Source: Myxococcales bacterium
GTDB lineage: Bacteria; Myxococcota_A; UBA9160; SMWR01
DNA length: 47,375 bases
Direction: 5' to 3'
Assembly (NCBI GenBank): GCA_013215605.1
Contig: JABSQW010000105.1
Coordinates: 1 to 47,375, forward strand
The stretch's first letter is position 1. Every line of letters starts with the position of its first letter. Of the stretch, positions 10,766 through 20,311 are shown piece after piece. The notes under the pieces were generated by a model. That model saw nothing but the letters and a program-made list of their open reading frames with translations, was not told where the DNA came from and searched no databases. The position numbers were made by a program, and so were the translations under genes.

Positions 10766-13243
10766 CTAGCTCTGGAGGCCCTTCTTGAGGCGCTCGCGCA
10801 TGGCGCGGAGATCGGTGGCCCACGAGGGCTCCGGATCGATCTGCCGGTTCTTCTCGCGGGCGTCGGCGATTCCGGAATCGAGGTCCGAGAGCGCGCGCTC
10901 GACGGTGGCGAGAGCCTCCTGGGGCTCGTCGTTCGCCTCGTACGCGAGCGCGAGGTGGTGGCGAACCACGCCGAGGTTGGCGGCGCCCTTCTCGATCCCG
11001 CTCTCGGCCTCCTTGAGGAAGCTGATCGCGGCCGACGGGATGCCGCGCTTGTAGAGCACCCAGCCCATCGTGTCGGCGGCATTTGCGTTGTCCGGGAGCA
11101 GCGCTCTCGCCTCCTGCGCGAGGTCGAGCGCGCGGTCGAGGTTCTGCTCGGCGTCGGCGTAGATGTAGGCGAGGTTGTTCTTCGCCTCGCCGAGCTCGGG
11201 ACCGCGCCGAACCGCCTCTTCGTAGCTCTCGATGGCCGTCTCCATCTGTCCCGTGAACTCGTAGAGGACGCCGAGCATGTAGTAGAGCTGGGCGCGTTGC
11301 GGGCGCACCTCCACGGCCTTCTCGTACGTATCGATCGCCTGCTGCGACCGACCGGTGCGTCCGTAGAAGCTCGCGAGCCGCTCGTAACCGGAGAGGTCAC
11401 TGGGGGAGAGCTCGATGGCCTTCTTGAAGCTCTCTTCTGCCTCGTCGCCGCGCCCCCGGGACAGCGCCACGATGCCCTTCAGCTGCTGGATGCGCCCGTC
11501 GTCGGGAGCGGCTTCGGCCGCAGCGTCGATGCGAGCAATGGATTCGTCGAAGCGGTTCTCGCGGCTGTCGAGCGCCATCAGCGATCGCAGCACGTCGGGG
11601 TTGGTGGGAATCAGTTTCTCCGCCGCTTCGATGTTCTCGCGCGCGACGTCGAAGCGACCCATCACCATGTTGATCTGGCCGAGCGCGAAGAGGACCTTCG
11701 GATCGCGATCCGCAACATCGACCTTTTCGAGCTCGCGGAGCGCCTCCGTGCGGCGGCCGAGGTTGACCAGACTCTGTGCGACGACGATGCGAGTGGAGTT
11801 GTCGTTGGGACGCTCGGTGAGGTATCGACGCCCCTCCTCCACCGCGAATTCGTGCTCTCCGAGTCTGTGGTGGATCTGGGCCAGGACCTTGCGGGCCTCG
11901 ATGAGTCCAGCGTCGAGTTCGAGGGCACGCGCGAGCTCCGTGCGCGCGGCAATGCGATCCCCCTGGAGTCCGAGCGCTGAGCCCAGCAGGAAGTGGGCCT
12001 GCGGCCAGTCGGGACGCGCGTCGAGAGCGACGTGGAGCTTGACCACCGCTTCCTGCGGGTTGGCCTGTGCAAGGTGGATCTTTGCGCCCACGACGAGCGC
12101 CGAGGGGTGGGCCGGGTTGGCCTCCAGGATCGCGTCGACGAGCGCCTGACCTTCGGCGATGCCCTCGTCGTTCTCGTTGCGGAACCCCATGTCGACGAGG
12201 AGCTCGGCCTTGCGGAGAATGGCGCCCTCGTGCTCGGGCTCGAGGACCAGAGCCTTCTCGATGGCCGCAAGAGCGCCCGGCAGGTCATCGCGTCGGCCGC
12301 GGTACGTCGACAGGATCATGAACGGCCGCACTTCGTCGGGCTTCTTGAGGGTCGCCTCTTCGACGAGGGCGTCGGCCTTTTCGTTTTCGCCTCGCGCGTT
12401 GTAGAACCGCGCGAGCAGGTAGATGAGGTCGAGCGGGTCGTCGAGCTCCTCGATCCCCTGCTCGAGGACCGCGACGGCGTCGTCGAACCGGTCCATCCTG
12501 TAGAAGTGCCCAGCCAGCACACCATAGGCGCTCGCCATCTCGTCGAGCTCCGCGACCTCCACCGCCTTGCGGTAGATCTGCTCCGCTTCGCCGTCGGGAT
12601 CGCCGCCCTGCAGCACGAAGCCCGCGAGCGCTACGTAGTTCGGAAAGCTGGGCTGCACCTCGGTGAGCTTCCGGAAGAGCGGCTCGGCGGCATCGCGGTT
12701 GGTCCCGCGGTTGTGGAAGACCGCGAGGAATCGCAACGCGTCCGGGTAGTCGTCGGAGCCCGGTCCGAGCTCGACGGCTTGCTCGTAGGCCTCGCGCGCC
12801 GCCTTCCTCTTCTTGAGCGCCTCCTCGGCCTGCCCGACCACGATGAAGGCACGGATGTTCTCGGGCTCGATGGCGAGTACTTCCTCGCCCTGCTTGCGCG
12901 CCTCTTCGGGCTCGCCAGCAATGATCGACAGCTGGCCGAACTGGAGCTTCGCTGCCACGTTTCCCTCGTCGAGGCGGACCGTTTCGCGCAGCTCCCAGAA
13001 CCCCTCGCGTGCCTCGTCGTTCTTGACGTGCGACTGCGCGAGACCCCAATGCGCCGCGCCTGAATTGGGATCGATCTGCAGCGCGCTCTTGTACTCGATG
13101 ATCGCCTCGGGATACTGCTCTTCCTCGAGATACGTATCCGCTCGGGAGAGGTGCTCAGCGAGCTTCTCCTCTTCGGACTGACAGGCCGTGACGACCAGAA
13201 GCGCAACGAACAGGGGAAGGAAACGAAGAGATCCGAATCGCAT
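10766..13243 (-). CDS. TPR-repeat lipoprotein, PrsT-like (PEP-CTERM/EPS-associated)
   Basis: MRFGSLRFLPLFVALLVVTACQSEEEK lipobox; serial TPRs (YPEAIIEYKSALQIDPNSGAAHWGLAQ, SQQAIDTYEKAVEVRPQRAQLYYMLG). Confidence 0.82.
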   Translation of the reverse strand: MRFGSLRFLPLFVALLVVTACQSEEEKLAEHLSRADTYLEEEQYPEAIIEYKSALQIDPNSGAAHWGLAQSHVKNDEAREGFWELRETVRLDEGNVAAKLQFGQLSIIAGEPEEARKQGEEVLAIEPENIRAFIVVGQAEEALKKRKAAREAYEQAVELGPGSDDYPDALRFLAVFHNRGTNRDAAEPLFRKLTEVQPSFPNYVALAGFVLQGGDPDGEAEQIYRKAVEVAELDEMASAYGVLAGHFYRMDRFDDAVAVLEQGIEELDDPLDLIYLLARFYNARGENEKADALVEEATLKKPDEVRPFMILSTYRGRRDDLPGALAAIEKALVLEPEHEGAILRKAELLVDMGFRNENDEGIAEGQALVDAILEANPAHPSALVVGAKIHLAQANPQEAVVKLHVALDARPDWPQAHFLLGSALGLQGDRIAARTELARALELDAGLIEARKVLAQIHHRLGEHEFAVEEGRRYLTERPNDNSTRIVVAQSLVNLGRRTEALRELEKVDVADRDPKVLFALGQINMVMGRFDVARENIEAAEKLIPTNPDVLRSLMALDSRENRFDESIARIDAAAEAAPDDGRIQQLKGIVALSRGRGDEAEESFKKAIELSPSDLSGYERLASFYGRTGRSQQAIDTYEKAVEVRPQRAQLYYMLGVLYEFTGQMETAIESYEEAVRRGPELGEAKNNLAYIYADAEQNLDRALDLAQEARALLPDNANAADTMGWVLYKRGIPSAAISFLKEAESGIEKGAANLGVVRHHLALAYEANDEPQEALATVERALSDLDSGIADAREKNRQIDPEPSWATDLRAMRERLKKGLQS

Positions 13244-13508
13244 CGCGTGGCCTTTCGATTGAGTGGATGGAAAGGGTGGTTCGCCGCAGTCGACCTGCTA
13301 GCGCTACCCCTCGCCCGTATCTATCGGCATACCTGGGTGAAACTCACGTCCTCACAAGGCGGGTTCTCGGCTGGGGCAGGCCTCGGGTTGGCCATGCGTG
13401 GCTGGCCCCGACCTGCCACGAGCGACAAGACGCGGACCGGCTCCACGAGCCTGTGGGCGCTGCCCTCCAACAACCCAACGTATAAGGTGGAATCACAGGA
13501 CACGAGAA

Positions 13509-14945
13509 TCAAGGGGCCTCTCCCTCGCCCGTCTCGGGTCCGCGATTCCGGCGCCACCCCGCGTGGGTGATCCTCATGCGCTGGATCATGTAGTTGAGCT
13601 TGCGGCGGCTGATCCCGAGGAGGACGGCCGCATCCTTCTGAACGTAGCCTGTTCGTTCCAGCGCCTCGACGACCAGCTGCCGCTCCATGTCGCGCAGGGA
13701 CAACCCCTCGGTCGGTAGCCGCGGCCTGGCGTCCGCAGCCAGCCCCGGACCACAGTCTGCGAGGTCGCCGACGTCGATCCTCGAGCCCTCCGCGAGCAGT
13801 ACAGCCCGCTCGATGGTGTTGCGAAGTTCCCGCACGTTCCCCGGCCAGCGCTCGCCTCGGATCTGCTGCAGAGCCGCTTCCGTGAAACCCCGCACCGGGC
13901 GGCTCTGCTCTTTCGCGAAGAGGTCGCTGAAGTGGTGCGCGAGTGCGACGAGGTCCTCCGGGCGCTCGCGCAGCGGCGGCAGGTGGATTCGGATCACGTT
14001 GAGGCGGAAGAACAGGTCTTCGCGAAATCCGCCCGATCGGACGCGCTCCTCGAGATCGCAATTCGTGGCACTGACGATTCGCGCGTCCGTGCGCAGAACC
14101 TTCGTACCGCCGAGGCGGTGGAATTCCTGGTCCTGAAGCACCCGGAGGAGCTTCGCCTGGGTGGTCGCCGACGTCTCGGCGATCTCGTCGAGGAACAGGG
14201 TCCCGCCGCTCGCCTCCTCGAAGCGACCGACGCGTCTCTGATCCGCCCCGGTAAACGCGCCCCGCTCGTGCCCGAAGAGCTCGGACTCGAGCAGGGTTTC
14301 GGGCAGTGCCGCGCAGTTGACCGTCACGAGCGGCCGCTTCGCGCGCGGCGAGGCCGCGTGGATGAGCGAAGCGACGAGTTCCTTGCCGGTTCCCGTCTCG
14401 CCGGTGATGAGCACCGTCGTGCGCATCGGGGCCACGCGCCGCGCGAGATCCGTGGCTCCGCGCAGGGCCGAACTGTCGCCCACGAGCTTGTCGCCGGCAT
14501 TTCTCGCGGCCTGCTCCGCGCGCAACTCGACCACCTCATCGAGGAGACGCCGTTGAGCGACACCCCGCGCCACGCGCAGCTCGATCTGTTCGAGGTCGAG
14601 GGGTTTCTGCACGAAGTCGAACGCACCAGCGCGCATCGCTTCGACAGCGGTCTCGATCGACCCGTAACCCGTCATGATCAAGACACTCGTCCGTTCGTCG
14701 CTGTCGCGCGCGGCGCGCAGTACATCGACGCCGTCTGCACCGGGAAGGCGCAGGTCAGTGAGGATCACGTCGTACGGCGAACCCGCGGTGTTGGCGATCT
14801 GCTCGAGCGCAGCGTCGCCGGTGGCCACTTCATCCACGTCGGACCACGCCTCGCGCAGCGCCCGCGTGACACCTCGCCTCAGCGTGTCATTGTCCTCGAC
14901 GACAAGGATCCGCGCCGCTCTCGACCGCTCACCCGACGCGATCAC
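13509..14945 (-). CDS. NtrC-family sigma54-dependent response regulator
   Basis: REC (ILVVEDNDTLRRGVTRAL), AAA+ (GETGTGKELVASLIH), ESELFGHERGAFTGA, C-terminal Fis-like HTH (EALERTGYVQKDAAVLLGISRRKLNYMI). Confidence 0.9.
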   Translation of the reverse strand: MIASGERSRAARILVVEDNDTLRRGVTRALREAWSDVDEVATGDAALEQIANTAGSPYDVILTDLRLPGADGVDVLRAARDSDERTSVLIMTGYGSIETAVEAMRAGAFDFVQKPLDLEQIELRVARGVAQRRLLDEVVELRAEQAARNAGDKLVGDSSALRGATDLARRVAPMRTTVLITGETGTGKELVASLIHAASPRAKRPLVTVNCAALPETLLESELFGHERGAFTGADQRRVGRFEEASGGTLFLDEIAETSATTQAKLLRVLQDQEFHRLGGTKVLRTDARIVSATNCDLEERVRSGGFREDLFFRLNVIRIHLPPLRERPEDLVALAHHFSDLFAKEQSRPVRGFTEAALQQIRGERWPGNVRELRNTIERAVLLAEGSRIDVGDLADCGPGLAADARPRLPTEGLSLRDMERQLVVEALERTGYVQKDAAVLLGISRRKLNYMIQRMRITHAGWRRNRGPETGEGEAP

Positions 14946-16114
14946 GCTTGCTCACCCTGCTCGGTGTGCGGATCTTCGGCCGGCAGTCGAACTCGAAATA
15001 CCGCGCCCTTTCCAGACCGGCTGTCGAGCTCGATCGTTCCGCCGTGACTCGCGACGACTTTCTGCGCGCTCGCGAGCCCCACGCCCGAACCGGTCTGCTT
15101 CGTCGTGAAGAACGGGTAGAAGACCTTCTCGCGGATGTCGTCGGGGATGCCCGGGCCGTTGTCGCCCAGGGTGAGCACGACGTAGCGAAGTGCGGTCTCG
15201 ACGCCGTGGATGTTCGCGCGTGTCGATTCGCTCTCCTCGACGGTGACGTCGAGGCATGCGTTGGCGTCGCCCTCCATCGCCTCGAACGCATTCACGACCA
15301 GATTCGTCACCACCGCCCGGAGCTGTTCGGGATCGGCCGAGATCGGGTCCACGCGTCCTCGCTCCTCGCGTACCACCTTCCCCGCGAATTCGACGCGCGT
15401 TCGCGCGACCTCGATCGCCTCGGCGACGAGCGCGGAGAGATCCACCGGAGCGCGAGCGGAAACGACCGGACGCACGTAGCCGAGGGCGTCACTCACGGTG
15501 TCGGCGACCGAGCGCAGTTCCGCCGTGATCTGATCGACGAGCGCGCACTCGTCCGGGAGATCGGCGAGCCTGCGCTTCAACAGCCCCGCGACCACCTCCA
15601 TACCCGCGAGGGGATTGCGGATCTCGTGGGCGAGTCCGGCCGCCATCTGTCCCAGAGCGGCGAGCCGATCTTGCAGCCGCGCCTGCTCGTCAGAGCGCTC
15701 GAACGGGGTCAGGTCTCGAAAGATCATCGCGACCCCTCGCATGCCGCCGCGGTCGTCGCGCACGGTGGTGAGGGTGAATCCGATGGTCTGGGCGGGCTGA
15801 CCCATGGGCGCGTCGAGAACGAGCTCCGCGCGGGACAGCGGGCGTTGACCCGACAGCGCCGCGACCAGGACACGTGCGGCCGCGGGTTGCTCCGACAGGA
15901 CCTCGGCACAGGGTCGACCGCTGATCTCGGACACACTGCCGGTGAGGCGCAGCACGCGCCGCGCACCGTCGTTCACGCGCACGACCCGCTCATCGGTGTC
16001 GATCGCGATGACCCCGGAGCTCATGGAGCCAAGCATCCAGTCCGCGAATTCGGGAGCGAGGAGGGACGTGGCGCCGCGCATGCCTTCCCATCGGCACGCA
16101 CGACCTCCAGCCAA
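14942..16114 (-). CDS. Soluble PAS-domain sensor histidine kinase (NtrB-like), partner of the preceding regulator
   Basis: ALGQMAAGLAHEIRNPLAGMEVVAGLLKRRL (H box), N box NLVVNAFEAME, G box DNGPGIPDDIREKVFYPFFTTKQTGSGVGLA; stop overlaps the regulator start; no obvious TM. Confidence 0.88.
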   Translation of the reverse strand: MAGGRACRWEGMRGATSLLAPEFADWMLGSMSSGVIAIDTDERVVRVNDGARRVLRLTGSVSEISGRPCAEVLSEQPAAARVLVAALSGQRPLSRAELVLDAPMGQPAQTIGFTLTTVRDDRGGMRGVAMIFRDLTPFERSDEQARLQDRLAALGQMAAGLAHEIRNPLAGMEVVAGLLKRRLADLPDECALVDQITAELRSVADTVSDALGYVRPVVSARAPVDLSALVAEAIEVARTRVEFAGKVVREERGRVDPISADPEQLRAVVTNLVVNAFEAMEGDANACLDVTVEESESTRANIHGVETALRYVVLTLGDNGPGIPDDIREKVFYPFFTTKQTGSGVGLASAQKVVASHGGTIELDSRSGKGAVFRVRLPAEDPHTEQGEQA

Positions 16115-16153
16115 ACCCCCGGAGGTTCCCGGAAATCAGCCCGCTACGAGTCC

Positions 16154-16846
16154 CTAGCTGGGCACCACATCTGCGGGAACGACGTACTTCTTGGCTTCCT
16201 GCCGGAGCCAGTTCTGCTCCTTCAGGCACTTGATCACGCGCGTCACGGTTTCCCGCGAGGTTCCGATCATGTCGGCAATCTGTTGGTGGGTGAGCGACGG
16301 CGTGACGTAGCGATCGGGGGCGCCGGCCACTCCCGGCTCTTCGCGCGCAAGCCGAACGAGCACGCCCTTGGTGCGCTCTTCGACTCGCTGGAACGAGAGC
16401 GAGCTCGCCTGCTCATCGATCAGGCGAAGGCGACGCGTGAGCTCCTGAATGACCGCCATGGCGAGGTCGGGACTCCTGCGCAGCACGCTCAGGAAGTCGT
16501 TGCGCGCGAGCGCAAGGATCACCGTCTCGGAAAGAGCCTTCACGCTGGCGGAGCGCGGCGCGCGGTCGAGCAGCGCCATTTCGCCAAAGAAGTCGCCCGG
16601 TCCCATCATCTCGAGGATCTTCTCGCGTCCATCCCCGGAGAGTTTCGTGACCTTTACGCGACCCTCTTGGATCACGTACATGTAGTCGCCGGGGAGACCT
16701 TCCTCGACGATCGTCTTGTTGTTGGGAAAGCGCCGCTCGATCAGCAGGGACGCGATGATCTCCAGGTCCTCGTCACTGACGGACGAGAACAGGGGAATTG
16801 CGCGCAGCGACTCGAGCGCTTCTTTGGTGCGAAGCGGTGCAGTCAT
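16154..16846 (-). CDS. Crp/Fnr-family transcriptional regulator
   Basis: cNMP-binding fold (GDYMYVIQEGRVKVTKLSGDGREKILEMMGPGDFFGEMALLDRAPRSASVKAL) plus HTH SLTHQQIADMIGTSRETVTRVIKCL. Confidence 0.9.
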   Translation of the reverse strand: MTAPLRTKEALESLRAIPLFSSVSDEDLEIIASLLIERRFPNNKTIVEEGLPGDYMYVIQEGRVKVTKLSGDGREKILEMMGPGDFFGEMALLDRAPRSASVKALSETVILALARNDFLSVLRRSPDLAMAVIQELTRRLRLIDEQASSLSFQRVEERTKGVLVRLAREEPGVAGAPDRYVTPSLTHQQIADMIGTSRETVTRVIKCLKEQNWLRQEAKKYVVPADVVPS

Positions 16847-16869
16847 GGGTCTCCGAAGTGTATCCCCTC

Positions 16870-17967
16870 CTACGTAACGTTCGCTCGGCCGTTCGCCTTT
16901 AGTTTCTTTACGATGTCGCGGACATCGGCTGCGCGGTCGAGACGCGCCACGAGGAGCACATCCCCGGTGTCGATGACCGCGAGTCCCTCGACCCCGAGCA
17001 ACGCCACGGTCCGTGCGTGACCGCCGTGATTCGTCGTCCAGACGAGGTTTCCGCCGATATCATCGTGAGCTAGATCACCTTCGACGACCTTGGAGAGGCC
17101 GTCGGTGACACCGAGCTCTTCCGCCAGCGACTGCCAGGTACCGACGTCGCTCCAGTGGAAGGAGACCGGCAGCGTCCAGACTTTCTTGCTGCGTTCCATG
17201 ACGGCGACATCGATGGGCATCGAGGGCGCCTTCCGGTAGGCGGCCAGCAGCGCGGCCTTGGTGAGGCGTTTTCCGGCCTTTTTGAGGGGAGCGAGCGCCT
17301 TGAAGAGCGCCGGTTCGCAGGCCTCGATCTCCTCGAGGATCGTGCGCGCGGAAAAGACGAAGATGCCGGCGTTCCACAGGTAGCCGCCGTGTTTGAGGTA
17401 GCGGCGCGCCGCGGCGGCGTTGGGCTTCTCGATGAAGCGGCGGACGTGGCTCAGCCCGGGATGATCGGCCCCGGCGGCGCGTCCGATGTTGATGTACCCG
17501 TAGCCCGTGTCGGCGCGGGTCGGTTCGACGCCGAGCGTGACGAGCACGCCGGCCGCGGCAGCAGCGACGGCGGCGCGCTTGATCTCCGATGCAAAGCGCT
17601 TCACGTCGGGAATCCGGTGATCGGCGGGCAGCACCGCCATCACACCCTCGGGGTCCGCGGTCGCGATGCGCTGAGCGGCCAGTGCCACCGCCATGGCGGT
17701 GTTGCGCCGCATGGGCTCGACGAGGACGCGGCTCGGGGGAAGCCCGGTGCTGCGCCGGATGGCTGCCGCGTGGTCGGCGCCGCAGACGACCCAGACACAC
17801 CCCTTCGACGCAAACCGACGCGCGCGCGCCGCCGTAGCGTCGAGCAGGCTCTGTCCATCGACGACCTCGAGCAACGGCTTCGGGTGCTTGGCTCGGGAAG
17901 CCGGCCAGAAGCGCTCGCCTGCACCCCCGGCGAGAATGACCGCGTGGATCTTTCCAGCCTTCGGCAT
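16870..17967 (-). CDS. Mannose-1-phosphate guanylyltransferase
   Basis: IHAVILAGGAGERFWPASRAKHPKPLLEVVDGQSLLDATAAR; VEPMRRNTAMAVALAA; FIEKPNAAAARRYLKHGGYLWNAGIFVF. Confidence 0.9.
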   Translation of the reverse strand: MPKAGKIHAVILAGGAGERFWPASRAKHPKPLLEVVDGQSLLDATAARARRFASKGCVWVVCGADHAAAIRRSTGLPPSRVLVEPMRRNTAMAVALAAQRIATADPEGVMAVLPADHRIPDVKRFASEIKRAAVAAAAAGVLVTLGVEPTRADTGYGYINIGRAAGADHPGLSHVRRFIEKPNAAAARRYLKHGGYLWNAGIFVFSARTILEEIEACEPALFKALAPLKKAGKRLTKAALLAAYRKAPSMPIDVAVMERSKKVWTLPVSFHWSDVGTWQSLAEELGVTDGLSKVVEGDLAHDDIGGNLVWTTNHGGHARTVALLGVEGLAVIDTGDVLLVARLDRAADVRDIVKKLKANGRANVT

Positions 17968-18033
17968 CGGATGATCCCCTTCGTTGGACTTCGCTCGCGT
18001 TCCGCTCGCTGCGCAGCGGCCTTGCTTCTTTGC

Positions 18034-19344
18034 TCAGCGCCCCACGGATATGTATGTAAAGCCGGCTTTGCGCATCGGATCGGGCTTGTACACGTTGCGC
18101 AGATCGACGATGGTCGGCCGGCTCAGCAGCTCCTTCACGCGACCGAGGTCGAGCATGCGGAACTGGTTCCACTCGGTCATGAGCACGAGGACATCCCCAC
18201 CCTCGCAAGCCTCGTACGAACTCTCGCACATCATGACGCCCGGAAGCACCTTCCGGGCCTCGTCCATGGCCTGGGGATCGTACGCGCGCACCTGGGCGCC
18301 GCGCTCGATCATCCCCTGGAGGATGTCGATCGAGGGCGCGTCGCGCATGTCGTCCGTCTCTGGCTTGAACGAGAGACCCAGGACGGAGACCGTCTTGTTC
18401 TGGGCGTCACCGTCGAGGACGTCGACGATCTTCTCGATCATCCGCTCGGGACGCTTATCGTTGACGCGAATCACCGCCTCGACGATCTCGAAACTCCCGC
18501 CGGCCTCCGCCGCGAAGTGGGCGAGGGAGCGTGTGTCCTTCGGGAAACACGAGCCGCCGAAGCCGGGTCCGGCATGGAGGAACTTCTTCCCGATGCGGTT
18601 GTCGAGCCCGATTCCCCGGGCAATGGCCTGGACGTCGGCCCCCACGTCTTCGCAGAGATCGGCCACCTCGTTGATGAACGAGATCTTCGTGGCGAGGAAC
18701 GCGTTGGCCGCGTACTTCGTGAGCTCGGCGGTCGCCACGTTCGTCATCACGACCGGCGTCTCGTTGAGGTACAGGGGCCGGTAGAGGTCCTTCAGGATCG
18801 CTTCGGCCTCGACGTCCTCGGTGCCGAGTACGACGCGGTCCGGACGCATGAAGTCTCCGATGGCTGCGCCCTCGCGGAGGAACTCTGGGTTCGACGCGGT
18901 GCTGAAGCGCGGCGACGACGGGTTGTCGCCGAACGACTCCTCGATCCACTTGCGGACCTTCACGGAAGTGCCCACCGGCACCGTGCTCTTCGTGACGATC
19001 ACCTTGTAGCCGTCCATGTGCTGGCCGACCTCGCGAGCCACGGCCTCTACGAAGGAGAGATCTGTACCGCCGTCGGGTCGCGACGGTGTGGGCACGGCGA
19101 TGAATACGACGAGCGCGTTGCGCACCGCCTCGGGCGTGTCCGTCGTGAAGGAGAGGCGCCCCTCCTTCACGTTGCGCGCCACGAGCTCGTCGAGACCCGG
19201 CTCGTAGATGGGCATGATGCCCTTCTCGAGTCCCTCGATCTTCTTCTCGTCCTTGTCGACACAGACGACCTGCACACCAAACTCGGCGAAGCAGGCGCCC
19301 GTCACGAGGCCCACGTAGCCGGAGCCGATCACGCAAATATTCAC
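18034..19344 (-). CDS. UDP-glucose 6-dehydrogenase family protein
   Basis: VNICVIGSGYVGLVTGACFAEFGVQVVCVDKD; NPEFLREGAAIGDFMRPDRVVLG; GPGFGGSCFPKDTRSL (catalytic Cys); GTG start at 19344. Confidence 0.92.
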   Translation of the reverse strand: MNICVIGSGYVGLVTGACFAEFGVQVVCVDKDEKKIEGLEKGIMPIYEPGLDELVARNVKEGRLSFTTDTPEAVRNALVVFIAVPTPSRPDGGTDLSFVEAVAREVGQHMDGYKVIVTKSTVPVGTSVKVRKWIEESFGDNPSSPRFSTASNPEFLREGAAIGDFMRPDRVVLGTEDVEAEAILKDLYRPLYLNETPVVMTNVATAELTKYAANAFLATKISFINEVADLCEDVGADVQAIARGIGLDNRIGKKFLHAGPGFGGSCFPKDTRSLAHFAAEAGGSFEIVEAVIRVNDKRPERMIEKIVDVLDGDAQNKTVSVLGLSFKPETDDMRDAPSIDILQGMIERGAQVRAYDPQAMDEARKVLPGVMMCESSYEACEGGDVLVLMTEWNQFRMLDLGRVKELLSRPTIVDLRNVYKPDPMRKAGFTYISVGR

Positions 19345-19348
19345 TGGT

Positions 19349-20311
19349 TTACCCCTCCGGACCCATGATCTTGGAGAAACTCTCGACGGTCTGGCGCAGG
19401 CCCTCGCCCAGGTCGACCGACGGCTCGTAGCCCAATAGCTCCCGCGCGAGACCGATGTCCGCCACACTGTCGCGAACGTCGCCGGGGCGCGCTTCTGCGT
19501 AGATGGCGTCGACATCGAAACCCACGGACTCGCGGATTCCCTGCCACAGCTGGTTGAGCGAGGTGCGTCGCCCCGCCGCGATGTTCATCACGGCGCCGGG
19601 GGCGCGCTCGGCGTCGGCGGCAAGGAGGTTCGCGCGCGCAGCGTCCACCACGAAGACGAAGTCCCGCGTCTGCTCGCCGTCGCCGTAGATCGTCGGAGCC
19701 CGGTCCGAGAGCGCGCTCGTCACGAACTTCGGAATGACGGCGGCGTACTCGCTCTGCGGATCCTGGCGCGGGCCGAAGACGTTGAAGTAGCGAAGCGCAA
19801 CCGCCTCGAGGCCGTAGAGCACGGTGTACTGGCGGCAGTAGAACTCGCCCACGACCTTCTGTAGCGCGTAGGGGGTCAGCGGGGCGGGGGGTATCGTCTC
19901 GACCGTCGGGAGCACCTCGGTGTCGCCGTACGCGGCGGACGACGCGGCGAACACCACGCGGCGGACGCCCGCCTGGCGGGCGCTCTCGAGAACGAGGAGC
20001 GTCCCCCCCACGTTGACGCTGTTGGTGCGGATCGGCTCGGCGACGCTGCGCGGAACCGAGGCGATGGCGGCCTGGTGGAACACCACCTCGACGCCCTGAA
20101 CGGCGCGCTGGATCGTCGCTTCGTCGCGAATGTCGCCCCGGATGAGCTCGATGTGCTCGAGCGTCTCGGCGAGGTTCTCGTCGCGGCCCGACGAGAAATC
20201 GTCGAGCACTCGGACCTGCCAATCGCACGCCAGGAGTCGCTCGACGATGTGTCCCCCGATGAAGCCGGCACCGCCGGTCACCAGGGCCTTGCGGCCCCGT
20301 CCTTCGCTCAC
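19349..20311 (-). CDS. NAD-dependent epimerase/dehydratase (GalE/WbpP-like SDR)
   Basis: ALVTGGAGFIGGHIVERLLACDWQVRVLDDFSSG; SSAAYGDTEVLPTVE...TPYALQKVVGEFYC (YxxxK); GTG start at 20311. Confidence 0.88.
   Translation of the reverse strand: MSEGRGRKALVTGGAGFIGGHIVERLLACDWQVRVLDDFSSGRDENLAETLEHIELIRGDIRDEATIQRAVQGVEVVFHQAAIASVPRSVAEPIRTNSVNVGGTLLVLESARQAGVRRVVFAASSAAYGDTEVLPTVETIPPAPLTPYALQKVVGEFYCRQYTVLYGLEAVALRYFNVFGPRQDPQSEYAAVIPKFVTSALSDRAPTIYGDGEQTRDFVFVVDAARANLLAADAERAPGAVMNIAAGRRTSLNQLWQGIRESVGFDVDAIYAEARPGDVRDSVADIGLARELLGYEPSVDLGEGLRQTVESFSKIMGPEG

Noticed and set aside
14948-17020. 690-aa plus-strand ORF opposite the kinase and Crp genes
   Set aside because: Antisense to two confidently identified genes; composition consistent with codon-bias shadowing.
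17155-19368. 737-aa plus-strand ORF opposite manC/ugd
   Set aside because: Mirrors the codon pattern of two real sugar-nucleotide genes; no recognisable fold or motif.
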